7,615 bases of DNA, taken from assembly GCA_041659545.1 (NCBI GenBank), contig JBAZYB010000195.1, positions 1 through 7,615 of the forward strand. The letters run 5' to 3'. This stretch comes from Hyphomicrobium_A sp041659545 (GTDB taxonomy: Bacteria; Pseudomonadota; Alphaproteobacteria; Rhizobiales; Hyphomicrobiaceae). Shown here in pieces: positions 1-6,504 of the stretch (position 1 is its first letter; each line of letters starts with the position of its first letter). The notes under the pieces were generated by a model. It made no database searches. It was not told the DNA's origin and saw only the letters and a list, made by a program, of their open reading frames with translations. Made by a program: the position numbers and the translations under genes.

Positions 1-1
1 A

Positions 2-904
2 GTCGAGGGATCGACCTTCGAGCTCGGCTCGGTATTCAAGACAATGACCATCGCCATGGCAATCGACGCGGCCATCGCCACCCCGGAGACGATCGTCGAT
101 GTGCGCAAGGAGCTTGCCGCCGGCCGCTTTACGATCAAGGACCTGCACCCCCTGCGCCGGCCTCTGACCGTTGCGGAGATTTTCCTCCACTCCTCCAACG
201 TTGGCTCGGCGATGCTGGCGCTCCAGGCCGGGCAAAAGCAGTTCCAGGATTTCCTCCGTCGCATGCGCCTGCTCGATCCGATGCGCACCGAGGTTGGCCC
301 CATAGCCCCGCCACAGTTGCCGCAGCGCTGGGGCGAGGTCGAAACGATGACCATCGCCTATGGCCACGGCATCGCGGTTGCTCCCCTGCAATTCGCCGCC
401 GCCGCCGCCGGTGTCGTCAACGGTGGCCACCAGGTGACCCCGACATTCATCAAGCGCCCGCTCGACGCCGTCACGGCCGAAATCCCGCTGATCAGCGCGG
501 CGACGAGTGAAAAGATGCGCGTGCTTCTGCGTCGCAACGTCGCCGAGAAGATAGGAACCGGAAAGCGGGCCGAGGTCGGTGGTTACCAGGTCGGCGGCAA
601 GACCGGCACGGCCGAGATGCCGGGCGCCGGAGGCTACCGAGAGAAAGCCGTTATTTCCTCGTTCCTTGCCGCATTCCCCATGGATCGGCCGCGCTATATT
701 GTCTTCGTGCTTTTGTTCGAGCCTAAGGGGACGTCGGAGTCCAATGGCGAGGTCCTGGCCTCACTCAACGCCGCCCCCACCGCTGGGCGCATAATCGCGC
801 GTATTGGCCCGCTACTCGGCATGCTTCCGACGCAGGCCGCTGCAACCGGAGCACGAAGTGTTGCGTTTGACGCTTTCGCGCCTGCAAAATATGAAACTCG
901 GTGA
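2..904 (+). CDS. ftsI: Septal peptidoglycan transpeptidase FtsI (PBP3), C-terminal part, cut at 5' window edge
   Basis: FtsI is the class B penicillin-binding protein that cross-links peptide stems of septal peptidoglycan in the periplasm, in partnership with FtsW. About 300 residues are visible, counted from the codon at position 2. The frame is open to the window edge, so the true start and the transmembrane anchor and pedestal domain lie upstream; the ATG at 44 is internal. All three active-site motifs of the transpeptidase fold are present: SVFK (residues 10-13, bases 29-40) with the acylated serine, SSN (64-66), and KTGT (200-203, from base 599). Their spacing closely matches E. coli FtsI (S307, SSN 359-361, KTG 494-496), so the domain looks intact and active. 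The C-terminal tail of roughly 40 residues is low in complexity and probably variable. murE follows 59 bases downstream on the same strand. Gene order separates it from other class B PBPs such as PBP2 (mrdA), which normally pairs with rodA. Confidence 0.95.
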   Translation, partial: VEGSTFELGSVFKTMTIAMAIDAAIATPETIVDVRKELAAGRFTIKDLHPLRRPLTVAEIFLHSSNVGSAMLALQAGQKQFQDFLRRMRLLDPMRTEVGPIAPPQLPQRWGEVETMTIAYGHGIAVAPLQFAAAAAGVVNGGHQVTPTFIKRPLDAVTAEIPLISAATSEKMRVLLRRNVAEKIGTGKRAEVGGYQVGGKTGTAEMPGAGGYREKAVISSFLAAFPMDRPRYIVFVLLFEPKGTSESNGEVLASLNAAPTAGRIIARIGPLLGMLPTQAAATGARSVAFDAFAPAKYETR

Positions 905-954
905 TCTGCGCCCACCGATGCGTAAGCCTAGGCGTTGAGTTCCACAGCAGCACC

Positions 955-960
955 AGGAGA
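955..960 (+). promoter_or_regulatory. Ribosome binding site of murE
   Basis: AGGAGA lies four to five bases before the ATG at 964, a slightly short but good Shine-Dalgarno match. It decides the murE start: the frame is open further upstream to a GTG at 901 that overlaps the ftsI stop (GTGA), but that GTG has no such site. The extra 21 residues it would add (rich in C, H and R) also do not resemble a MurE N-terminus. Confidence 0.7.
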
Positions 961-963
961 ACC

Positions 964-2415
964 ATGCTTCTCTCCTCGCTCATCGGAGCCGACGCCATGG
1001 CACCGCCAGGTGCCGGGAACGTCGAAGTCTCAGGCATCACGTCCGACAGCCGTAACGTGCGGCCAGGATATGTCTTCGCCGCCATCGCCGGCAGCAAGGC
1101 GGACGGATCACGCTTCATCGCTGACGCCGTGTCGAAGGGCGCTGTAGCGATCCTCGCGGCGCTCGAAGCCGAAGTGGCGGCCGTTGGGGATGTTCCTGTC
1201 GTCCGCGCCACTGAGCCGCGGCGGGCGCTGGCACTCATGGCAGCTCGCTTCTACGGTCTCCTCCAGCCGCAGACGACTGTCGCCGTCACCGGAACCAGTG
1301 GCAAAACCTCCGTCGCCGATTTTACTCGGCAGATCTATGGTTCCCTGGGCCATCAGGCGGCCTCGCTTGGCACCATCGGCGTCATCAAGGGGGACTCGGC
1401 TGTCTACGGATCGCTGACGACTCCAGATCCGGTATCGCTCCACAAGACAATGGCCGAGCTCGCCGCTGAAGGCATCACGCACCTCGCCTTCGAGGCATCC
1501 TCCCACGGACTCGATCAGCATCGGCTTGACGGGGTGCTTCTGAAGGCGGCCGCCTTCACCAACCTTGGTCGCGATCATCTCGACTACCACCCGACCGTCG
1601 AAGATTATCTCAGGGCGAAGCTGCGCCTCTTCACCGAGCTGCTGCCCGAGGACGGCACCGCGGTGATCTTCGTCGACGCCGAGGGCGCCGACCGAGCCGT
1701 CGAAGCCGCCGAGGATGCAGGGCGCCGCGTCTTCACGGTCGGGCGGACCGGCGAGGGGCTAAAGCTGGAGCGTCTCGTGCGCGAGGGCTTTGCGCAGCGC
1801 ATGTCGGTAGCCCATGAGGGCCGCATCTTTGATATCCGCCTGCCCCTGCTCGGTGAATACCAGGCAGCCAACGCGCTCGTTGCAGCCGGGCTTGCCATCG
1901 CCACCGGCGAGGTGGCGGGGCGTGTATTGCCGGCGTTGCAAACCCTCAAGGGCGTCAAGGGACGCCTGGAGATTATTGGGGAGGTTCGCGGCGGTCTTGC
2001 CGCCGTCGACTATGCCCACAAGCCCGAGGCGCTGGCTGCTGTGCTCGATGCGCTGCGTCCGTTCGCAACCGGCAAGCTCATCTGTGTCATGGGCTGTGGC
2101 GGCGACCGCGACAAGGGCAAGCGGCCCATCATGGGGGCCATCGCCGTCGAGAAGGCCGACGTGGTGATTGTCACCGACGACAACCCGCGCACCGAAAGGC
2201 CTGAGGCGATCCGCGCTGAGATCCTCGCCGCGGCACCCGGCGCCCAGGAGATCGGCGACCGCGCCGAAGCCATTGCCGCCGGTGTCGCGATGCTAGGTCC
2301 GGGTGACGTCCTGGTTGTCGCCGGCAAAGGCCATGAAACGGGGCAAATCGTCGGCGACAAGGTGCTGCCATTCTCCGATCACGAAGAAATCCGTAAAGCA
2401 CTGGAGCTCGGCTGA
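964..2415 (+). CDS. murE: UDP-MurNAc-L-Ala-D-Glu:meso-diaminopimelate ligase MurE
   Basis: MurE adds the third residue of the peptidoglycan stem peptide in the cytoplasm, using ATP. From the ATG at 964 the protein has 483 residues, normal for the family. The N-terminal UDP-binding domain shows ITSDSR near residue 30. The central ATPase domain has the P-loop TGTSGKTS (109-116), the TTPDP substrate loop (152-156) and a lysine at 219 (in LRAKLRLF) at the position carbamylated in Mur ligases. The C-terminal domain has DNPR (406-409), the signature of diaminopimelate rather than lysine specificity, and GKGHE (454-458), which also contacts diaminopimelate in E. coli MurE. All key residues are present. 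It lies 59 bases after ftsI and 2 bases before murF, so it is probably co-transcribed with both. A longer form starting at GTG 901 is possible but less likely. Confidence 0.97.
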   Translation: MLLSSLIGADAMAPPGAGNVEVSGITSDSRNVRPGYVFAAIAGSKADGSRFIADAVSKGAVAILAALEAEVAAVGDVPVVRATEPRRALALMAARFYGLLQPQTTVAVTGTSGKTSVADFTRQIYGSLGHQAASLGTIGVIKGDSAVYGSLTTPDPVSLHKTMAELAAEGITHLAFEASSHGLDQHRLDGVLLKAAAFTNLGRDHLDYHPTVEDYLRAKLRLFTELLPEDGTAVIFVDAEGADRAVEAAEDAGRRVFTVGRTGEGLKLERLVREGFAQRMSVAHEGRIFDIRLPLLGEYQAANALVAAGLAIATGEVAGRVLPALQTLKGVKGRLEIIGEVRGGLAAVDYAHKPEALAAVLDALRPFATGKLICVMGCGGDRDKGKRPIMGAIAVEKADVVIVTDDNPRTERPEAIRAEILAAAPGAQEIGDRAEAIAAGVAMLGPGDVLVVAGKGHETGQIVGDKVLPFSDHEEIRKALELG

Positions 2416-2417
2416 GC

Positions 2418-3845
2418 ATGACGGCGGCCTTGTGGACGTGGGACAACCTTGTGCCGGCCGCCATTGGCGTGGCCGATGGCACGCCGAGTGTGCCGATTAC
2501 CGGTTTCTCGATCGACACGCGCTCACTCCAGCTCGGCGAGGTGTTCGTTGCCGTGCGTGACGTGCGCGACGGCCACGACTTCGTGCTCGAAGCCTTCCGC
2601 AAGGGCGCCGCCGCTGCTGTCGTGTCGACGGAATATAAGCGCGTCCCGGAAGATGGGGCGCTTTTGCGCGTCTCCGAGCCGTTGCAGGGTTTGCGCGCCA
2701 TTGCCGCTGCCGCACGCCGTCGCACCGACGCCCGCATCGTCGCCGTCACCGGCAGTGTCGGCAAGACCGGCACGAAGGAAGCCCTGCGTGCGTGCCTTTC
2801 GCGCCTGGCGCCGACCCATGCGGCGGAGAAATCCTTCAACAATCACTGGGGCGTACCGCTGACACTGGCGCGCATGCCGGCGCAAGTTCGCTATGGCGTC
2901 TTCGAGATCGGCATGAACCACGCAGGCGAGATCACTCCGCTCACCGCGCTGGTTCGCCCGCATGTCGCCATCGTCACGACCGTCGAGCCGGTGCACCTGG
3001 AATTTTTCGGCACGACGGAGAAGATCGCCGAGGCCAAGGCGGAGATCTTCTCCGGCTTGGAGCCGGGCGGCGTCGCCGTCCTCAACCGCGACAACGCCCA
3101 TTATTCACTTTTGGAACGCCGAGCCCGGGAGCATGGTGCGCGCGTTGTTTCCTTCGGTCGCCATGAAAGCGCCGATGTCCGCCCCGAAGTGTTCATCCTC
3201 GAAGCCGACGGCACGGACATTGCAGTCGACGTTGGCGGTCGGCGCATCACCTACCGTGTCGGCGCTCCGGGGGCGCACATTGCTCAGAACTCACTTGCTG
3301 TCATCGCCGCGCTCGACGCGTTGGGCGCCGACGTCGCGAACGCCGTTTCAGCGCTCGGCGAGCTGCGCGCCACCAAGGGCCGCGGCGAGCGGCGCGAGAT
3401 TGTCGTTCCGGGCGGCTCTATCCTTGTCATCGACGAGAGCTACAATGCCAACCCGGCTTCCATGCGCTCTGCGCTGGCTGCCATGGCGACAGTTCCGCGC
3501 GCCCGCTATACGCGCCGCATCGCCGTTCTGGGCGATATGCTCGAGCTGGGCGAGGGATCGGGCCGACTGCACGCCGCGCTCAACGAGCCCGTTGACGCGG
3601 CCGAGGTCGATCTGGTCTTTGCCAGTGGGGAGAACATGCGGTGCCTCTTCGAGGCGCTGCCGGGGGATCGGCGCGGCGCCTGGGCGCCGACGTCGGAAGG
3701 AATTGCCGAGGCATTGGGGGATACCGTGCGCGCAGGCGATGTGGTGATGGTGAAGGGATCGCTCGGCTCGCGCATGGCGCCGCTCGTGGATTTGCTCCTG
3801 ATGAAGGGCGAACCCCAGCAGGCGTCGGCCTCGGCCGGCCAGTGA
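2418..3845 (+). CDS. murF: UDP-MurNAc-tripeptide:D-alanyl-D-alanine ligase MurF
   Basis: MurF completes the cytoplasmic UDP-MurNAc-pentapeptide by joining the D-Ala-D-Ala dipeptide to the tripeptide made by MurE, with ATP. The 475 residues are a usual family length. Visible motifs in order are: ITGFSIDTRSL in the N-terminal substrate domain (around 28-38); P-loop TGSVGKTGT (111-119); NNHWGVPLTL and EIGMNHAGEI of the central domain; lysine 207 in AEAKAEIF at the carbamylation position; DESYNANP (339-346), a MurF hallmark; then VLGDMLELG and VKGSLGSRM in the C-terminal domain. The start follows the murE stop after two bases. A GGAG at 2403-2406, inside the end of murE, sits 11 bases upstream as a plausible binding site, so translation is probably coupled to murE. 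The murE-murF-mraY order is the standard dcw order. I see no lesion or missing residue. Confidence 0.97.
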   Translation: MTAALWTWDNLVPAAIGVADGTPSVPITGFSIDTRSLQLGEVFVAVRDVRDGHDFVLEAFRKGAAAAVVSTEYKRVPEDGALLRVSEPLQGLRAIAAAARRRTDARIVAVTGSVGKTGTKEALRACLSRLAPTHAAEKSFNNHWGVPLTLARMPAQVRYGVFEIGMNHAGEITPLTALVRPHVAIVTTVEPVHLEFFGTTEKIAEAKAEIFSGLEPGGVAVLNRDNAHYSLLERRAREHGARVVSFGRHESADVRPEVFILEADGTDIAVDVGGRRITYRVGAPGAHIAQNSLAVIAALDALGADVANAVSALGELRATKGRGERREIVVPGGSILVIDESYNANPASMRSALAAMATVPRARYTRRIAVLGDMLELGEGSGRLHAALNEPVDAAEVDLVFASGENMRCLFEALPGDRRGAWAPTSEGIAEALGDTVRAGDVVMVKGSLGSRMAPLVDLLLMKGEPQQASASAGQ

Positions 3846-3847
3846 CA

Positions 3848-3864
3848 GATGGCGAAGCGCCATT
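3848..3864 (+). repeat. Small perfect hairpin between murF and mraY
   Basis: ATGGCG (3849-3854) and CGCCAT (3858-3863) form a perfect six-base-pair stem around an AAG loop, and one G-T pair can extend it. It begins three bases after the murF stop and ends just before the mraY ribosome binding site. No U-run follows, so it does not look like an intrinsic terminator. It could affect mRNA stability or mraY initiation, or be chance in GC-rich DNA. Confidence 0.4.
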
Positions 3865-3865
3865 C

Positions 3866-3870
3866 GGAGA
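3866..3870 (+). promoter_or_regulatory. Ribosome binding site of mraY
   Basis: GGAGA, with GGAG ending six bases before the ATG at 3876, is a well-spaced Shine-Dalgarno site. It supports that start, which also yields a protein aligned residue for residue with E. coli MraY at the catalytic DD pair. It is one of the strongest sites in the window, along with that of murE. Confidence 0.75.
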
Positions 3871-3875
3871 GTTGA

Positions 3876-4958
3876 ATGCTTTATGAGCTCGTGAATTTCA
3901 GCGACCAGATCGGTGTGCTGAACGTCTTCAAGTACATCACCTTCCGCACCGGGGGCGCCATCTTCACCGCGCTTCTCTTCGTCATGCTCTTTGGTCCTGG
4001 GATCATCGATCTGCTGCGCGTCAAGCAGGGCAAGGGCCAGCCAATCCGCGACGACGGACCAAAGACCCACCTCGCCAAGGTCGGCACGCCGACCATGGGT
4101 GGCCTCATGATCCTTGCTGGCGTAACCGTAGCGACCCTGCTTTGGGCCAATCTTGCCAACCCCTACATCTGGATCGTGCTCGGCGTCACGCTCGGCTACG
4201 GCGCCATTGGCTTCTACGACGACTACCTGAAGGTCACCCGCCGTACGTCGTCTGGCTTTTCAAGCCGCATGCGCTTGGGCCTTGAGCTGCTCATCGCCGC
4301 CATCGCTACCGGCTTCGTTATGTACTTGGGGCCGCCGGAGATCAGCCAGGTTCTGACCCTGCCGTTCTTCAAGAACCTCGTTCTCGATCTCGGGCTCTTC
4401 TTCATTCTCGTCGGCGTGCTCACCATCGCTGGCGCGGGGAATGCGGTGAACCTCACCGACGGCCTCGATGGCCTCGCCATCGTTCCAGTGATGATCGCTG
4501 CCGCCACGTTCGGCCTAATCTCCTACCTGATCGGCAACGCCAAGTTTGCCGGCTACCTGCAGGTCCACTATGTCGCCGGCACCGGCGAACTGTCGGTGAT
4601 TTGCGGCGCGCTGATCGGCGCTGGCCTCGGCTTCCTCTGGTTCAATGCGCCGCCGGCCATGATCTTCATGGGCGACACTGGCTCGCTGGCCCTTGGCGGC
4701 GCTTTGGGTGCCATCGCGGTCGCCACGAAGCATGAGGTCGTGCTCGCCATCGTTGGCGGCCTGTTCGTCCTCGAGACCCTTTCGGTGATCATCCAGGTGG
4801 CCTCCTACAAGGCAACCGGGAAGCGTGTCTTCCGAATGGCGCCTCTGCACCACCACTACGAGCAGCAGGGCTGGCAGGAATCGACCGTCGTTGTGCGCTT
4901 TTGGATCATTTCCGTGATCCTCGCTCTCGTCGGCCTCGCCACGCTGAAGCTGCGCTAG
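3876..4958 (+). CDS. mraY: Phospho-N-acetylmuramoyl-pentapeptide transferase MraY
   Basis: MraY is the polytopic inner-membrane enzyme that moves phospho-MurNAc-pentapeptide from UDP to undecaprenyl phosphate, making lipid I, the first membrane step of peptidoglycan synthesis. The 360 residues equal the E. coli length. The sequence is strongly hydrophobic with about ten membrane segments, as expected. Diagnostic motifs are: KVGTPTMGGLMIL after the first segment; FYDDYLKV with the Mg-site aspartates D115 and D116; NLTDGLDGLA (192-201); FMGDTGSLALGG with D267; and APLHHHYE with H325-H327. D115, D116 and D267 have the same numbers as in E. coli, and the HHH run is offset by one, so no deletion or frameshift is likely. 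It sits between murF (30-base gap) and murD (38-base gap), the canonical position. Confidence 0.98.
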   Translation: MLYELVNFSDQIGVLNVFKYITFRTGGAIFTALLFVMLFGPGIIDLLRVKQGKGQPIRDDGPKTHLAKVGTPTMGGLMILAGVTVATLLWANLANPYIWIVLGVTLGYGAIGFYDDYLKVTRRTSSGFSSRMRLGLELLIAAIATGFVMYLGPPEISQVLTLPFFKNLVLDLGLFFILVGVLTIAGAGNAVNLTDGLDGLAIVPVMIAAATFGLISYLIGNAKFAGYLQVHYVAGTGELSVICGALIGAGLGFLWFNAPPAMIFMGDTGSLALGGALGAIAVATKHEVVLAIVGGLFVLETLSVIIQVASYKATGKRVFRMAPLHHHYEQQGWQESTVVVRFWIISVILALVGLATLKLR

Positions 4959-4996
4959 GCGACCCAAATCGGCTCCAGTTGCGTTAGATTCGGCCC

Positions 4997-6412
4997 ATGA
5001 TTCGCATCACATCCCTCGCCGGCAAGCGGGTCGCGGTCTTCGGGCTGGGCGCATCCGGTATCGCCACCGCCAAGGCGCTGGTCGCCGGCGGCGCCGACGT
5101 CGTCGCCAGCGACGACAGCGAAGCTGGGCTCAAGGCTGCAGCAGAGGCGGGCCTCGCCACCGCCAACCTCAAGGAGGCAAATTGGGCGGTGTTCTACGTC
5201 CTCGTTGTCGCTCCTGGAGTGCCGCTCACCCATCCCGAGCCGCACTGGGCAGTGCACGCGGCCAAGCTCGCTGGCGTTCAAGTGATCGGCGATCTGGAGC
5301 TTTTCTGCCGCGAGCGGCGCGCGCAAAGCTTTGACGTGCCGCTTATCTGCATCACTGGGACCAACGGCAAGTCGACCACCACCGCACTCACCGCCCATAT
5401 CCTCAAGGAAGCGGGACGCGATACGCAGGTGGGCGGCAACATCGGCACCGCGATGTTGTCGCTGGAGCCGTTTGCGCCCGGACGTCACTACGTGATCGAG
5501 TGCTCGTCATACCAGGTTGATCTCGCCCCGAGCATCGATCCCTCGGTCGGCGTGCTGCTCAATGTGACGCCCGATCATCTCGACCGCCACGGCACCATCG
5601 AGAACTACGCTGCCGTAAAGGCGAGCCTCGTCTACGGAGCGCAGAAGGCGGTCGTCGGCGTCGATGATCGATATTGCCGCGCTATTGCCGCCAAGCTGCT
5701 GGCGACGAAGGGCGCCGACAACGTGCTCCGCATCTCCGCCACGCCCGGCGCCGACTGCGATGTCGGTATGGATGCCAGCAAGGTTGTCCTGCACGGTCAC
5801 GGAAGCGAAATCGAGATCGCCGATCTCGCCGGCATTGGTTCGCTCCGCGGCGGCCACAACGGGGAAAACGCCTGCGCCGCCAGCGCCGCGCTACTCTCGC
5901 TGCCCGATCCCGTCCCCGCAGCCGATATCGCCCGCGGCCTGCGCTCCTTCCCCGGGCTTGCACACCGAATGGAAGAACTCGGCCGCGTTGGAACAACACT
6001 GTTCGTCAACGACAGTAAGGCCACTAACGCAGATTCGGTCGAGAAGGCGCTCACCTCCTTCCCCGGCAACATATTCTGGATCCTCGGCGGCAAGTCCAAG
6101 GCTGGGGGTATCACTTCCCTGACGCCGTACTTCGACCGCGTGGAGAAAGCCTACCTGATCGGCGAGGCGACGGAGGAGTTTGCGGCCGCACTCGATGGCA
6201 AGGTCACCTTCGAGCGTTGCGGCACACTTGACACCGCGACAGCCGCCGCTGCACGCGACGCAGCTGCGATGAATGGCGGCGAGCCGGTGGTGCTGCTCTC
6301 GCCCGCCTGCGCCTCGTTCGATCAGTTCCGCAACTTCGAGGTGCGCGGCGATCACTTCCGCGCCCTCGTCGCCGCGCTTCCCGGCATTGAGCTGAAGCGA
6401 GGCGCCGCATGA
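4997..6412 (+). CDS. murD: UDP-MurNAc-L-alanine:D-glutamate ligase MurD
   Basis: MurD adds D-Glu, the second residue of the stem peptide, to UDP-MurNAc-L-Ala in the cytoplasm with ATP. The protein has 471 residues, longer than E. coli MurD (438) but, as I recall, ordinary for alphaproteobacteria. The N-terminal Rossmann-like UDP-binding domain begins with VAVFGLGASG. The ATPase domain has P-loop TGTNGKST (120-127), SSYQVDL, NVTPDHLDRHG and lysine 208 (AAVKASL) at the carbamylated position. The C-terminal domain has HRMEE (323-327), NDSKATN (338-344), LGGKSKAGG and SPACASFDQF (435-444). All are MurD hallmarks that separate it from MurC, MurE and MurF. The ATG at 4997 gives a typical N-terminus, although no good Shine-Dalgarno sequence precedes it. 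The stop overlaps a potential ATG (ATGA at 6409-6412). Confidence 0.97.
   Translation: MIRITSLAGKRVAVFGLGASGIATAKALVAGGADVVASDDSEAGLKAAAEAGLATANLKEANWAVFYVLVVAPGVPLTHPEPHWAVHAAKLAGVQVIGDLELFCRERRAQSFDVPLICITGTNGKSTTTALTAHILKEAGRDTQVGGNIGTAMLSLEPFAPGRHYVIECSSYQVDLAPSIDPSVGVLLNVTPDHLDRHGTIENYAAVKASLVYGAQKAVVGVDDRYCRAIAAKLLATKGADNVLRISATPGADCDVGMDASKVVLHGHGSEIEIADLAGIGSLRGGHNGENACAASAALLSLPDPVPAADIARGLRSFPGLAHRMEELGRVGTTLFVNDSKATNADSVEKALTSFPGNIFWILGGKSKAGGITSLTPYFDRVEKAYLIGEATEEFAAALDGKVTFERCGTLDTATAAAARDAAAMNGGEPVVLLSPACASFDQFRNFEVRGDHFRALVAALPGIELKRGAA
6399..6402 (+). promoter_or_regulatory. Possible ribosome binding site at the murD 3' end
   Basis: GAGG inside the last codons of murD lies six bases before the ATG at 6409, which overlaps the murD stop, and nine bases before the ATG at 6412. 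The spacing is right for initiation at the small reading frame 6409-6504. By contrast, the ftsW ATG at 6501 has no comparable site. Four bases in GC-rich coding DNA could also be chance. Confidence 0.3.
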
Positions 6413-6504
6413 TGCCGCTCTCGCACTTCGCGCCGAACGCTACGCAGCGCGCGGCCGGCTCCCCGCAGGGCAGTCGCCGGCGCCAAAAAACATTCCTCAC
6501 ATGA
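6409..6504 (+). CDS. Possible 31-residue reading frame bridging murD and ftsW
   Basis: A 31-residue frame starts with MMPLSHFAP, overlaps the murD stop by ATGA (6409-6412) and ends by ATGA on the ftsW start (6501-6504). A GAGG at 6399-6402 is well placed for its start. The product has no membrane segment or recognisable motif, is basic near its end (SRRRQK), and matches nothing I know. It could be a translated link that delivers ribosomes from murD to ftsW, or simply an unused frame of the intergenic gap. A third possibility is the detached beginning of a longer ftsW frame: adding one A to the AAAAAA run at 6485-6490 would fuse it to ftsW and add 31 residues. Other FtsW proteins of this type, as I recall them, begin near the SRADR motif, so an extension is not needed. 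Confidence 0.2.
   Translation: MMPLSHFAPNATQRAAGSPQGSRRRQKTFLT

Noticed and set aside
399..412. GCC-type triplet run in ftsI, considered as a microsatellite
   Set aside because: It is a short run of alanine codons in FtsI, ordinary for G/C-biased codon use and too short to be a meaningful repeat.
765..1238. Minus-strand open frame of 157 codons across the end of ftsI and start of murE
   Set aside because: It lies opposite well-supported genes, its product is a low-complexity A/S/R/T-rich string without motifs, and long antisense frames are expected in GC-rich DNA.
2171..2842. Minus-strand open frame of 223 codons across murE and murF
   Set aside because: It is opposite two intact Mur ligases with all motifs, its product is rich in R, A and S without domain signs, and it spans a gene boundary.
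2962..3747. Plus-strand open frame of 261 codons inside murF in another frame
   Set aside because: It is out of frame with murF, which has every family motif. Its translation is mostly S, R, P and A, typical of a shifted frame in GC-rich coding DNA.
3348..4070. Minus-strand open frame of 240 codons across murF and mraY
   Set aside because: It runs through the hairpin and ribosome binding site of mraY on the opposite strand, and no recognisable protein feature was seen.
6454..6481. GC-rich inverted repeat (GCCGGC copies with an inner CCC/GGG) between murD and ftsW, considered as a terminator
   Set aside because: It is followed on the + strand by A's, not T's. On the minus strand the T-run comes before the stem rather than after it. 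The two GCCGGC copies are themselves palindromic and common in GC-rich DNA, and termination here would cut ftsW off from the operon.
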